From the NCBI GenBank assembly GCA_030648435.1, contig JAUSHE010000024.1:1-63698 (forward strand): DNA of 63,698 nucleotides, given 5' to 3'. Below are positions 16,011-23,956 of this stretch, in pieces. The notes beneath the pieces were generated by a model that worked only from the letters and a program-made list of their open reading frames with translations, ran no database searches and was not told where the DNA came from. The stretch's first letter is position 1, and every line of letters starts with the position of its first letter. Source of the stretch: Candidatus Daviesbacteria bacterium. Lineage in GTDB: Bacteria; Patescibacteria; Microgenomatia; Daviesbacterales; UBA10151. The position numbers were made by a program, and so were the translations under genes.

Positions 16011-17267
16011 TCAAGTTCCTTCATGCCAGGAGGCTAAATACTTTTTTTGTTCCTCAGTTAAAGTATCTATGGAAATGCCCAAGGATTTAAGTTTTAACTG
16101 GGCAATCATATCATCTAACTCCTTTGGCACAGTATAAACACCTGGTTTTAGTTTGCCTTTATTTTTCACCAGAAACTCTGCTGCCAAAGCCTGGTTGGCA
16201 AAGGACATATCCATGACATCAGGCGGATGACCTTCTGCTGAGGCTAAGTTAATCAGCCTGCCTTCACCTAAAACAAAGATCTTTTTGTTATCCTCCAAAG
16301 TTATTTCTTCCAGATTATCCCGCAGGGTTCTTCTATTTTTGGCAATCTTGATTAGGCCTTCATAGTCAAATTCCACATTAAAGTGTCCTGTATTGGCTAC
16401 AATCGCGCCATTTTTCATTTTTTGAAAATGAGCAACAGATATAACTGTTTTATTACCGGTGGCAGTACAGATTATATCGGCAATTTTGACTGCCTGGTCT
16501 ATGGGCATAACATCAAACCCGTCCATGGTAGCTTCCAAAGCCTTGAGCGGGTTTACTTCTGTGACTATCACTAAAGATCCCATGCCCCTAGCCCGCTGAG
16601 CCAAGCCCCTGCCGCACCAGCCATATCCTACTACCACGAATTTTTTTCCTGCCAAAAGTACATTAGTAGCTCTGATTATTCCGTCAATGGTGGATTGGCC
16701 TGTGCCGTATCTATTGTCAAACATATGCTTGGTAGGCGAATCATTGACTGCCATCACCGGAATTTTGAGTGTCCCGTCTTTTAACATGGCCCGAAGCCGG
16801 ATAACCCCTGTGGTTGTTTCCTCTGATGAGCCGATTACGTCTTTAAGCTGGGAGACTTTTTCTGTGTGGAGTAAAGTGACCAGGTCTGCCCCGTCATCCA
16901 TGGTGATTTGCGGGTGAAAATCCATGACAGTGTTGAGGTGTTTATAATATGTATCTTTATCTTCGCCGCGGATAGCAAAAGTGGGGATCCCAAAATCTTC
17001 TATCAGGGAGGCAGCCACATCGTCCTGGGTGGAGAGAGGGTTAGAGGCACAAAGAGCCAAATTTGCTCCCCCTGCTTTTAAGGTAGTCATAAGATTGGCA
17101 GTTTCAGAGGTGACATGTAAACAAGCTCCGAGGGTAATTCCTTCAAGCGGTTTTTCTATGGCAAAACGTCTCTTAATTAGTTCCAAAACTTTCATTTGGG
17201 AACCTGCCCATTCAATTTTTAATTTGCCCTTAGGTGCCAAATTTTTATCCTTAATATCAGATTTCAT
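16011..17267 (-). CDS. ahcY: Adenosylhomocysteinase (S-adenosyl-L-homocysteine hydrolase)
   Basis: 418 aa, normal for the family. The start KIEWAGSQMKVLELIKRRF, the NAD-binding stretch KKFVVVGYGWCGRGLAQRARGMG (about 207-230) and the end AEFLVKNKGKLKPGVYTVPKELD identify it. It splits S-adenosylhomocysteine into adenosine and homocysteine, relieving product inhibition of methyltransferases. Its start overlaps the adenosine-kinase-like gene by 4 nt (ATGA), pairing the producer and consumer of adenosine. Confidence 0.96.
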   Translation of the reverse strand: MKSDIKDKNLAPKGKLKIEWAGSQMKVLELIKRRFAIEKPLEGITLGACLHVTSETANLMTTLKAGGANLALCASNPLSTQDDVAASLIEDFGIPTFAIRGEDKDTYYKHLNTVMDFHPQITMDDGADLVTLLHTEKVSQLKDVIGSSEETTTGVIRLRAMLKDGTLKIPVMAVNDSPTKHMFDNRYGTGQSTIDGIIRATNVLLAGKKFVVVGYGWCGRGLAQRARGMGSLVIVTEVNPLKALEATMDGFDVMPIDQAVKIADIICTATGNKTVISVAHFQKMKNGAIVANTGHFNVEFDYEGLIKIAKNRRTLRDNLEEITLEDNKKIFVLGEGRLINLASAEGHPPDVMDMSFANQALAAEFLVKNKGKLKPGVYTVPKELDDMIAQLKLKSLGISIDTLTEEQKKYLASWHEGT

Positions 17268-18193
17268 ACTTTTAGTTCTTCTCCAAAATTTTCCTTATAT
17301 CTTTTACAAAAACCTTCAACAGTAAAAGTGTGACTAGTTGTACCATATTTTTCAACGGCGTAGCAAGCAGCAGCCGACCCCATTTGTCCGCATGTTTTTA
17401 GGTCTAAACTCTTTAAAAAGCCGGTCAAAAATCCGGCTCGATAAGCATCACCCGCACCCGTCGGGTCAACCGCTTGGATTACTTTTCCGGCATTAATTTG
17501 TAGATTTTGATCTTTAGTTTGTATCGTTGATCCCTTTTCTCCCAAAGTAGTGATTAAAATTCCAACATTTTCCAATAGTTTGTCACTTGTTTCTTGTATC
17601 TTGTCTCTTAATAGCGCTATCTCATAATCATTACCAATTAAAATATCTGCATCTTTTACCATATTTTTTAAATCATCAGAACTGAGTGAGGGTAGCTGCA
17701 TGCCAGGGTCAAGCATATACTTAATGCTTTTATCCTGACATTGTTTGGTAAATTTAACCATGGCCTCAGGGTTATTGGGGGAGATAACTGCCAAATCAGT
17801 TTTAATATTATCCAGTGATAAAGAAGGAGCTTCATTCATGGCTCCCGGATGAAAAGCTGTGATCTGGTTATCAGCTTTATCAGTCATAATGTAAGCGGAA
17901 GAGGTAGAATCCTCAGAGATTTTGATTTGAGAGGTATCTACACCTGCTTGTTGTAAAAACTTCCCATATTCTGAAAAATCAGGGCCGGCAATCCCTAAAA
18001 TTGCCACCGGATTTTTTAACAGGGCTAAATTATAGGCAATGTTGCCGGCAGTACCGCCTCTTTGTTTTTTTAAGGTATTTACCAAAAAAGAGAGGTTTAT
18101 CTGGTGGATTTTATCCGGCATGATATGGTCTGCAAAAAGACCGGGAAAGTCCATAATATGATCAAAAGCCAAAGATCCTGTAACTGTTATCAT
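17264..18193 (-). CDS. PfkB-family carbohydrate kinase, probable adenosine kinase
   Basis: From the ATG at 18193 the protein is 309 aa (MITVTGSLAFDHIMDFPG); an extension to 18247 would translate a 7-bp repeat array and is rejected. PfkB signatures are present: GGTAGNIAYNLALL near the N-terminus and DPTGAGDAYRAGFL with the catalytic D near residue 250. Coupling to ahcY and the AGMNEAP/HPGAMNEAPSL-type segment suggest adenosine as substrate. The nearest array unit (GTATATC read backwards) supplies TATACT, a possible -10. Confidence 0.85.
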   Translation of the reverse strand: MITVTGSLAFDHIMDFPGLFADHIMPDKIHQINLSFLVNTLKKQRGGTAGNIAYNLALLKNPVAILGIAGPDFSEYGKFLQQAGVDTSQIKISEDSTSSAYIMTDKADNQITAFHPGAMNEAPSLSLDNIKTDLAVISPNNPEAMVKFTKQCQDKSIKYMLDPGMQLPSLSSDDLKNMVKDADILIGNDYEIALLRDKIQETSDKLLENVGILITTLGEKGSTIQTKDQNLQINAGKVIQAVDPTGAGDAYRAGFLTGFLKSLDLKTCGQMGSAAACYAVEKYGTTSHTFTVEGFCKRYKENFGEELKV

Positions 18194-18203
18194 TTTAAAT
18201 CTA

Positions 18204-18231
18204 GTATATCGTATATGGTTTATCGTGTATC
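18204..18231. repeat. 7-bp tandem array, left side of the S23-type gene
   Basis: Four units GTNTATC (GTATATC, GTATATG, GTTTATC, GTGTATC) between the adenosine-kinase start and the S23-type stop. Nearly the same series in the same orientation recurs at 18626-18660. Confidence 0.8.
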
Positions 18232-18256
18232 GTAAAGAGCGAATCAACCCTACTTA

Positions 18257-18616
18257 TCATTTATCGGATTTCAAGAATTTTTTATATGATCGTATTTTAC
18301 GAATTATTTTTTCAGCTTCTTCATAGAGTTGATTCCGGATAGTTTCATCTAAATAATTTAGCTCAAATGCTATCTGTGTTTCTGAAGTAGTTTCAAGAGC
18401 TGATTTAATTGCAATATCTAAATAATGCAGTTTATCATTAAGGCTACTAGCTCCCGAACCCTCTGCAATATTAGCTGAGACTGATACAGCAGCTCTACGT
18501 AGCTGATTAGTTAGTCCGTAAATTTCAGACTTTGGAAATTTATCAGTTACTTTATAAACAGTACGAGCGTATTCTATAGCGAGTTTCCAAATATCGAGTG
18601 ATTCGTAAGCGAACAT
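18257..18616 (-). CDS. Four-helix-bundle protein, S23 / 23S rRNA intervening-sequence type
   Basis: 119 aa from the ATG at 18616 (MFAYESLDIWKLAIEYARTVY). Family marks are FPKSEIYGLTNQLRRAAVSVSANIAEGSG and the two closing amphipathic helices. These proteins are often encoded in intervening sequences of rRNA genes, and the Avd protein of diversity-generating retroelements has the same fold; the molecular role is unknown. It is flanked on both sides by 7-bp arrays in direct orientation, which suggests the gene and repeats travelled or recombined as a unit. The array at its 5' end supplies TATACT/TACTAT near the start. Confidence 0.82.
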   Translation of the reverse strand: MFAYESLDIWKLAIEYARTVYKVTDKFPKSEIYGLTNQLRRAAVSVSANIAEGSGASSLNDKLHYLDIAIKSALETTSETQIAFELNYLDETIRNQLYEEAEKIIRKIRSYKKFLKSDK

Positions 18617-18625
18617 CAAATAATA

Positions 18626-18660
18626 GTATATCGTATATTGATTATCGTTTATCGGGTAAT
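18626..18660. repeat. 7-bp tandem array, right side of the S23-type gene
   Basis: Five units (GTATATC, GTATATT, GATTATC, GTTTATC, GGGTAAT), in the same orientation as the array at 18204-18231. The two form imperfect direct repeats around the gene. Confidence 0.8.
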
Positions 18661-18698
18661 GAAAATGTAGCAATCCAATATTCGAAAAATGAAATGTT

Positions 18699-18764
18699 AC
18701 GATGTGCGATTTACAATTTACGATATTCGATATACGAAGAACGAAGTATTACGATAAACGATTA
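18699..18764. repeat. Long 7-bp array reaching the vanW stop
   Basis: About nine units of the form ACGATNN (ACGATGT, GCGATTT, ACAATTT, ACGATAT and so on) with one 3-bp slip at 18748-18750. The core is the complement of the TATCGT units to the left, so this array points the opposite way. The rest of the 145-bp gap 18617-18761 holds nothing else I recognise. Confidence 0.8.
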
Positions 18765-20513
18765 TTGTGTTCCTACCAGATATACTGCCTGCCAGGGTTT
18801 ATAGGCAGATCTCCAGGTTTCATTGATTAAAGTTTCACCACCTCTGGTAACTGTTCTTCTAAATGAAACAGTTGCTCCCCAGGCTGCCCAGTCCACTTGT
18901 TTAACTGTACCTTTTGGTAAGGTTGGGTCATCTTGCCTAAGTTCCGGAGGCGGAGGAGTTTGATTGCTTACTACTGGCTTACTTAAAGATACAGTCCTGC
19001 CATCAGAGGTACCATAGAGATCAACATATAGAGTGATTCCTGAGGTATAGGCCTGGATTAAAATATGGGCTGAGGTATCATTTTTAAACTTAAAATCCAC
19101 ACTTGGGTAAAAAACAGTGGCATCCAGCCCCGGAGGAAAGCCCTGCTCATAATAACCTACCCTGTAGGCATGGGCGGTTCTCGCCACCACCGGCAGTCCG
19201 GCATTTAACACTGCCCTAAATAAAGTAGTGGAATCCTGGCAAACACCGCCTCCGTCATCTAAAACAGTCCTGCCTTCTTTAATCACATATGCTTGTTTAT
19301 AACCGGTGGCTGCAGACACGTCACCGATGGTTTGATTAAAAGAGAATATCTCTCCCGGCGGGACCAGTACTCCGTTAATTCTTGAAGCAGTAAGCACTAC
19401 GTTGTAAATTCTATTGGGGATCGAACCGGCAAAATTGGAAATACCCTGGCCCAGCAGCTCTTTGATTCCTAAGGAATTTACATCAGATGTTAATATTTTT
19501 GGTTTAATAATCTCAACCGGTAAAGGAATAGTTTTAGAAGAAGGATTAGTTAGTGTATCAGAGATAAGATCAATGGTTTTTTGGACGTCTAATTTCTGGC
19601 CATCCCGGGACGGTTTAAAAGCCGCCACTCTTTTAGTTTGAGGATTAAATTCAAATAAACCTTCCTGGACATCCTGATCTATTCCGGAGGCAATATTTTT
19701 TAAATAAGCTATAGTTTGGTCTTCATCCAGAAGTAAACCCTCTCCTTTAGTTAAATCAAGTAAAGTCAGTAGTTGTTTGGTATCCAAAACCCAGGTATTT
19801 TCACTAAAAGTCAATTTAATGGGTTCTTTAGTAATAGCTTCCAAAGCTGCTTTGGCACGCACTACAAAAGCAGTGGTTATTTTGGGTGGGGCAATTTTTA
19901 GAGATAACCAACGGTTATATTTGCCGGTTAAAAGATAGTCTGCAATTTGGCTTTTGACGGCCTCTTTATCAAGCATTAATCCGTCTACTCCCTCTTTGAT
20001 CTGAATTCTGGCTGATCCGGTACTTTCATCAAAAAAAAGCTGGGCATTTTCAGGTTGTCTGTTTACGGTAGAGGCTATTTTTTCCAGTTGCTTATCTAAA
20101 GATAGGCTCACCTTTGGGCGGATATTTGATTTGGAAAAAAAAGTGGAAAACCCTCTGTGGCTATTATCAAAATCTGCAGTGATAGCAGAATAATCTAATG
20201 CAGCAGAAGCAGTGGCTAGATCCAAAGCCATAGAGTCCTGGGCGTAGTCAAAGGATATTTTTTGACCGGCTCTTTGTTGAAAAGTTGACTCCACAGCTCT
20301 GATGGCTTGGCCACGGGTTAAAAAAGAAATGTTAATGCTGCCAACAAATGTGAGCGGGTAATATTTATCCAACATTATTACTTGATAAGTCACACCGAGT
20401 AATATCAACAGCAATATTGATAAAATAATTGGCAATAAAGCAAGTTTGTTGCTTCGCAATAAAGCAAGTTTGTTGCTTCGCAATAAATCTCTTTTCTTCT
20501 TCGCTTTGGCCAC
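18762..20513 (-). CDS. VanW-family protein with peptidoglycan-binding domain, membrane-anchored
   Basis: 583 aa from the GTG at 20513, chosen because a TACAAT lies six bases upstream; an ATG at 20573 would overlap the divergent gene. A membrane segment (LALLPIILSILLLILLGVTYQVIML) follows a charged start containing the 8-aa repeat LLRSNKLA twice. A putative peptidoglycan-binding region fills roughly residues 80-370. The VanW domain follows with NRIYNVVLTASRINGVLVPPGEIFSFNQTIGDVSAATGYKQAYVI and GGGVCQDSTTLFRAVLNAGLP. VanW's function is unknown but tied to the cell wall. Confidence 0.88.
   Translation of the reverse strand: MAKAKKKRDLLRSNKLALLRSNKLALLPIILSILLLILLGVTYQVIMLDKYYPLTFVGSINISFLTRGQAIRAVESTFQQRAGQKISFDYAQDSMALDLATASAALDYSAITADFDNSHRGFSTFFSKSNIRPKVSLSLDKQLEKIASTVNRQPENAQLFFDESTGSARIQIKEGVDGLMLDKEAVKSQIADYLLTGKYNRWLSLKIAPPKITTAFVVRAKAALEAITKEPIKLTFSENTWVLDTKQLLTLLDLTKGEGLLLDEDQTIAYLKNIASGIDQDVQEGLFEFNPQTKRVAAFKPSRDGQKLDVQKTIDLISDTLTNPSSKTIPLPVEIIKPKILTSDVNSLGIKELLGQGISNFAGSIPNRIYNVVLTASRINGVLVPPGEIFSFNQTIGDVSAATGYKQAYVIKEGRTVLDDGGGVCQDSTTLFRAVLNAGLPVVARTAHAYRVGYYEQGFPPGLDATVFYPSVDFKFKNDTSAHILIQAYTSGITLYVDLYGTSDGRTVSLSKPVVSNQTPPPPELRQDDPTLPKGTVKQVDWAAWGATVSFRRTVTRGGETLINETWRSAYKPWQAVYLVGTQ
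20433..20487. repeat. 24-bp tandem repeat in vanW
   Basis: Two exact copies of a 24-bp unit (start CAATAAAGCAAG, end TTGCTTCG) plus seven bases of a third. Each unit contains an inverted repeat AAGCAA-gtttg-TTGCTT. On the minus strand it encodes LLRSNKLA twice. Confidence 0.9.
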
Positions 20514-20518
20514 GGTGG

Positions 20519-20530
20519 TATTGTACAATA
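20519..20530. promoter_or_regulatory. Shared divergent -10 palindrome for vanW and the solute-binding gene
   Basis: The perfect palindrome TATTGTACAATA contains TACAAT on both strands (20524-20529 plus, 20525-20520 minus). Each lies exactly six bases from a GTG start, at 20536 (plus) and 20513 (minus). The two starts are only 22 bp apart, so both promoters appear leaderless and cannot be occupied at once. Confidence 0.65.
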
Positions 20531-20535
20531 CTATC

Positions 20536-21843
20536 GTGAAGAAAATAATAATTATTGCTTTAAGTTTGGCCATTGTTTTAGGATTTATTTTTTGGAAGTT
20601 CGGACCTAATATCTCTTTCTTTAATAAACCTAAAGTTTCGGGACCAATAATTTTAACTTATTGGGGGCTGTGGGAGGATGATAATTTGATAAAGCCCGTA
20701 TTGGCCGAGTATCAAAAACTGCATCCTAATATCATTATTAATTATGAGCGTAAATCTTCTGTAAATTATAGAACCCGCGTCCAAACTCAAATTCGGGAAG
20801 GTGTGGGACCGGATATTTTCAGGATTCATAATTCCTGGTTGCCAATGTTTACATCAGAACTTGCTTCTTCTCCTGAGGATGTGTTTACGAGCGCAGATTT
20901 TAAAAGTATGTTTTATCCGGTCGCTGCCGATAGTTTTATTAAAGGAAGTCAAATTTACGGTGCGCCAATGGAAGTGGATGGGCTGGCGCTTTTCTATAAC
21001 GAAGATATGTTAAATGCAATTGGTGGTAAACCTCCCAAAAACTGGCAGGAATTCATAGATTTGGCCACAAAAATGACGGTCAAAGATGCGACAGGCATCA
21101 AAACAGCAGGCGCGGCAATGGGTACTGCCGGCAATGTTGACCATTGGTCTGATATCCTGGGACTTTTAATGCTGCAGCAGCCAAGTGTTGATGTAAGTAA
21201 TGTTGCCAGTCCGCAAATGGTGGAAGTGCTGCGGTTTTATACCGGTTTTGTAATAGATCCAAAGAAAAAAACATGGGACGCAAATTTACCGAAATCAACG
21301 GATATGTTTGCCCAAGGCAGGTTGGGATTTTATTTCGCTCCCTCCTGGCGGGCTCATGAATTACGTGTGGCAAACCCAAATTTAAAATTTAAAGTTACAC
21401 CGGTGCCGCAACTTTCCGGTAAGATTGTTAGTTGGGCCAGTTTCTGGGGAGAAGTGGTTTCTGCAAAATCAAAGAATCCCGCTGAAGCCTGGAAGTTTGT
21501 TAAATTTTTGACTTCTGCGGAAACTGAAAAATTACTCTTTCAGCAAGCTTCACAAGTCAGGCTGTTTGGTGAGCCATATTCACAAAAGAGCTTAGCTGGG
21601 GAACTGGTACAGGATCCTATCGTAGGGGCATTTGTCGCCCAGGGACCTGGTTATAAATTCTGGTATTTAGCATCGAATACTTTTGATAACGGGATAAACG
21701 ATGAAATGATTAAATATTTCGAAGACGGGATTAATGCAACACTGGCCGGAACCGATCCGGCAATGGCTCTGCAGACAGTTGATAAAGGCGTAAAACAGGT
21801 TTTGGATAAATATACCAGACCTCAATCGGTTAGTTCACCGTAA
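20536..21843 (+). CDS. Extracellular solute-binding protein, family 1 (sugar ABC transporter type)
   Basis: 435 aa from the GTG at 20536; the longer frame from 20446 would translate the vanW repeat backwards. An N-terminal membrane anchor (KKIIIIALSLAIVLGFIFWKFG) lacks a lipobox cysteine. The fold marks are LTYWGLWEDDNLIKPVLAEYQKLHPNIIINYE, GPDIFRIHNSWLP, YNEDMLNAIGGKPPKNWQEFIDLA and AEAWKFVKFLTS. It would capture a sugar or oligosaccharide outside the membrane. No permease or ATPase gene is adjacent, so partners lie elsewhere or the protein has another role beside VanW. Confidence 0.87.
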   Translation: MKKIIIIALSLAIVLGFIFWKFGPNISFFNKPKVSGPIILTYWGLWEDDNLIKPVLAEYQKLHPNIIINYERKSSVNYRTRVQTQIREGVGPDIFRIHNSWLPMFTSELASSPEDVFTSADFKSMFYPVAADSFIKGSQIYGAPMEVDGLALFYNEDMLNAIGGKPPKNWQEFIDLATKMTVKDATGIKTAGAAMGTAGNVDHWSDILGLLMLQQPSVDVSNVASPQMVEVLRFYTGFVIDPKKKTWDANLPKSTDMFAQGRLGFYFAPSWRAHELRVANPNLKFKVTPVPQLSGKIVSWASFWGEVVSAKSKNPAEAWKFVKFLTSAETEKLLFQQASQVRLFGEPYSQKSLAGELVQDPIVGAFVAQGPGYKFWYLASNTFDNGINDEMIKYFEDGINATLAGTDPAMALQTVDKGVKQVLDKYTRPQSVSSP

Positions 21844-21846
21844 ATT

Positions 21847-22164
21847 ATGTTTAAAATTATCACTTTTGTGCCGGTTACTGATGCAGAGAAAGTAAGGATG
21901 GCTATGGGGGATGCAGGGGCAGGAGTTTTGGGAAATTACACCCATGCCAGCTTTTCTACCAAGGGTGTGGGAAGGTTTATTCCGAGTGAAGGAGCCCATC
22001 CTACGATTGGTCAAGTGGGGAAATTAGAAGAAGTAGAAGAAGAAAGGATTGAAGTAATTTGTGAGAAAGAAAATGTAACAGCTGTGGTGACAGCAATTAA
22101 AAAAGTCCATCCCTACGAAGAGGTTCCCCTGGAAATATATAATTTAGTTGAGGTCCCAAGGTAA
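21847..22164 (+). CDS. YqfO/NIF3 C-terminal-like (CutA-fold) protein
   Basis: 105 aa. FVPVTDAEKVRMAMGDAGAGVLGNYTHASFSTKGVGRFIPSEGAHPTIG and the closing VHPYEEVPLEIYNL match the inserted domain of NIF3/YqfO proteins, here free-standing. That domain resembles CutA and PII trimers. Function is unknown. It starts 3 bp after the solute-binding gene and its 3' end overlaps the convergent murB by 21 bp. Confidence 0.82.
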   Translation: MFKIITFVPVTDAEKVRMAMGDAGAGVLGNYTHASFSTKGVGRFIPSEGAHPTIGQVGKLEEVEEERIEVICEKENVTAVVTAIKKVHPYEEVPLEIYNLVEVPR

Positions 22165-23064
22165 GTTAATCAGTTGGACTTCGGGGACAAGGGTGATGTC
22201 GTATTTTTCTTTGACTTTCTCTGCGTAAGTTTTAGCCAAATCATAAAAATCTTTGGCAGTCCCATTATCTTTATTTATAAATAAGTTGCCATGAATAGGT
22301 GAAATTTCTATGCCATTTAAAGATTGCCCTTTGGCTCCTACCTCTTCCAGCAATGCTCCGGCAGAAAGTTTGCCGTAGACAATTTTTTCTTGGGGGATAT
22401 TATTCAAGATTTCTTCCGGAATTTCAGAAGCAATTAAATTTTTGAAAAAACTACCCGGGCATTTAATTCCCGGGGGATATCTAACAGCTCTTTTAGATAA
22501 TACTTCTTCTGCTTCTTTTTTGAGTATGTCAGGATCACCTGGTTCCAGTTGAAAAGTTACTTCTAAGATAGGTTGCTTGGATTGTTTAAAAATGCTGTTT
22601 CTGTAACCAAAAGCACATCCAGACTTGTTTAATTGATCAACGGATACAATATGATCGGAAATTGATTGGCCATAAGCTCCGGCATTGCCATAAACTGCCC
22701 CTCCAACAGTACCGGGAATTCCGGTTAGTTTTTGTAATCCGGAAAGTCCATTTTGAATGGTGTAGTCAACAAGGTTTTGTAAAAGAGTTCCACTCTTAAC
22801 GCACACCTCGAAGGAGTCAGGGCCCACCTTCGAGGTGGACAAATCACAAATCTCATTTTTTATAACTAAGCCTTCGAATCCGTCATCACTGATTAATAAA
22901 TTACTACCTCCACCGATAATTAAATACGGCATCTGTTGGGATTTGGCATATTCTAATGCTTCTATTAACTCTTCCTCGGAAGATACAATTACAAACTTTT
23001 TAGCCGGCCCGCCTATAGATAATGTAGTTATTGTTTTTAACAAATAATTATCTTCAAATTGCAT
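22144..23064 (-). CDS. murB: UDP-N-acetylenolpyruvoylglucosamine reductase
   Basis: 306 aa. FAD-binding part: TLSIGGPAKKFVIVSSEEELIEAL, LIIGGGSNLLISDDGFEG, and LTGIPGTVGGAVYGNAGAYG. The MurB C-terminal part has YRNSIFK, PGSFFKNL and the catalytic-Glu region ending NGIEISPIHGNLFINKDNGTAKD. It performs the second committed step of peptidoglycan synthesis. A 34-bp hairpin inserted near residue 80 encodes TSKVGPDSFEV between CDLS and CVKSGTLLQNLV, in an otherwise standard protein. Confidence 0.96.
   Translation of the reverse strand: MQFEDNYLLKTITTLSIGGPAKKFVIVSSEEELIEALEYAKSQQMPYLIIGGGSNLLISDDGFEGLVIKNEICDLSTSKVGPDSFEVCVKSGTLLQNLVDYTIQNGLSGLQKLTGIPGTVGGAVYGNAGAYGQSISDHIVSVDQLNKSGCAFGYRNSIFKQSKQPILEVTFQLEPGDPDILKKEAEEVLSKRAVRYPPGIKCPGSFFKNLIASEIPEEILNNIPQEKIVYGKLSAGALLEEVGAKGQSLNGIEISPIHGNLFINKDNGTAKDFYDLAKTYAEKVKEKYDITLVPEVQLINLPWDLN
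22804..22837. repeat. 34-bp hairpin element, copy in murB
   Basis: Arm CACCTCGAAGG, loop AGTCAGGGCCCA, exact complement CCTTCGAGGTG. Read on the other strand the loop is TGGGCCCTGACT, two bases from the TGGGCTTTGACT of the other copies. The arm triplet is CGA, compensated by TCG. Confidence 0.9.
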
Positions 23065-23071
23065 GTGGTTA

Positions 23072-23088
23072 ATTATACATGGTAGATT
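23072..23088. promoter_or_regulatory. Divergent leaderless promoters of murB and the nucleotidyltransferase-like gene
   Basis: Minus strand: TATAAT (23077-23072), seven bases from the murB ATG at 23064. Plus strand: TGG plus TAGATT (23083-23088), six bases from the ATG at 23095. The gap between start codons is 30 bp. Confidence 0.65.
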
Positions 23089-23094
23089 AGCAGT

Positions 23095-23940
23095 ATGGAA
23101 AAAGCTATATTAAAAACCCTAATTTACGCTGATATTTTTGATTATCCGTTAAAGATTAATGAAATTCATAAATGGTTAATAGCTAAAAAGGCAACTCTTA
23201 GACAGATAGAGAAAGTGTTGAAGGGTTATAAGAAATATTATTTTTTACCAAAACGCGGGAATTTAGTTTTGCAAAGACTCCGTAAAGAAAAACAATCTGT
23301 TGTTTATTTTAGAAAAGCAAAAATTCTTTCGCAAATTTTAAAGTTAATTCCCTGGATAAAACTGGTTGGAATTTCCGGAGGGCTGGCTATTAATAATGCC
23401 GGGAAAAGTGATGATATTGATTTGTTTATTATCACAAGAAAAGACCGTTTGTGGCTTTGTCGATTGTTGTGTTTGGGGTTACTGTCACTAACCGGTCAAA
23501 GAAGGAAAGTTACAGATACAGGCAGAAAAATTGCCGGTAAGCTGTGCCTTAATATCTTATTGGAGGAAGATAAGCTGGAACAAAAGTATAAAGATATTTT
23601 TGTGGCGCATGAAGTATTGCAGATGAAAGTTTTATGGCAAAGGAATGGAATTTATTCAAAGTATTTGGCAGACAACAATTGGGCTTTCAAATTTTTACCT
23701 AATTGGATGGGAGCACAAGTTCAAAGTTCTTCACCAAAGGCGAATCATCCTCTGGATGAAAAATTCAAAATTATTGATTTTTTTGAGAACTTAGCTAAGA
23801 AATTTCAGCTCAAGATTATGCAGACACCAATGGGTTTAGAGAGGATCGAAGACGGCGCGCTCTATTTCCATCCTGATGATATCAGAGAGGAAATTTTAAA
23901 AAAATATAATCAGTCCTTGACAAGTAGTGCTAGTTTTTGA
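23095..23940 (+). CDS. Nucleotidyltransferase-fold protein of unknown function
   Basis: 281 aa. An N-terminal winged-helix-like part (TLIYADIFDYPLKINEIHKWLI, KATLRQIEKVLKGY) is followed near residues 95-110 by LVGISGGLAINNAGKSDDIDLFII, a GG/GS...D-x-D signature of polymerase-beta-type nucleotidyltransferases. A positively charged C-terminal half follows. Such proteins occur often in CPR genomes without assigned function. Its last 34 bp contain the groES operator, so groES control is embedded in this gene. Confidence 0.65.
   Translation: MEKAILKTLIYADIFDYPLKINEIHKWLIAKKATLRQIEKVLKGYKKYYFLPKRGNLVLQRLRKEKQSVVYFRKAKILSQILKLIPWIKLVGISGGLAINNAGKSDDIDLFIITRKDRLWLCRLLCLGLLSLTGQRRKVTDTGRKIAGKLCLNILLEEDKLEQKYKDIFVAHEVLQMKVLWQRNGIYSKYLADNNWAFKFLPNWMGAQVQSSSPKANHPLDEKFKIIDFFENLAKKFQLKIMQTPMGLERIEDGALYFHPDDIREEILKKYNQSLTSSASF
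23907..23933. promoter_or_regulatory. Diverged CIRCE operator (HrcA site) at groES
   Basis: TAATCAGTC (23907-23915), nine bases, TAGTGCTAG (23925-23933). Canonical CIRCE is TTAGCACTC-N9-GAGTGCTAA. The spacing is exact and the departures (G in the left half at position 7, T first and G last in the right half) are shared with the hrcA site at 60346-60372. It overlaps the -35 of the groES promoter. Confidence 0.65.
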
Positions 23941-23946
23941 TATAAA
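23917..23946 (+). promoter_or_regulatory. groES-groEL promoter
   Basis: TTGACA (23917-23922), an 18-bp spacer ending in TGA, TATAAA (23941-23946). The groES ATG is at 23957, ten bases after the -10, giving a leader of only a few bases. Confidence 0.75.
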
Positions 23947-23956
23947 CCATTCCCAT

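Noticed and set aside
18194..18247. Extending the adenosine-kinase-like protein to 18247
   Set aside because: The extra residues (LRYTINHIRYTR) are a translated 7-bp array, and the conserved fold begins at MITVTG.
18204..18764. The arrays near the S23-type gene as a CRISPR array
   Set aside because: Units are 7 bp and contiguous with no spacers, and no cas genes are nearby.
20446..20535. Extending the solute-binding protein upstream to 20446
   Set aside because: That part translates the vanW tandem repeat on the wrong strand and passes through the shared promoter.
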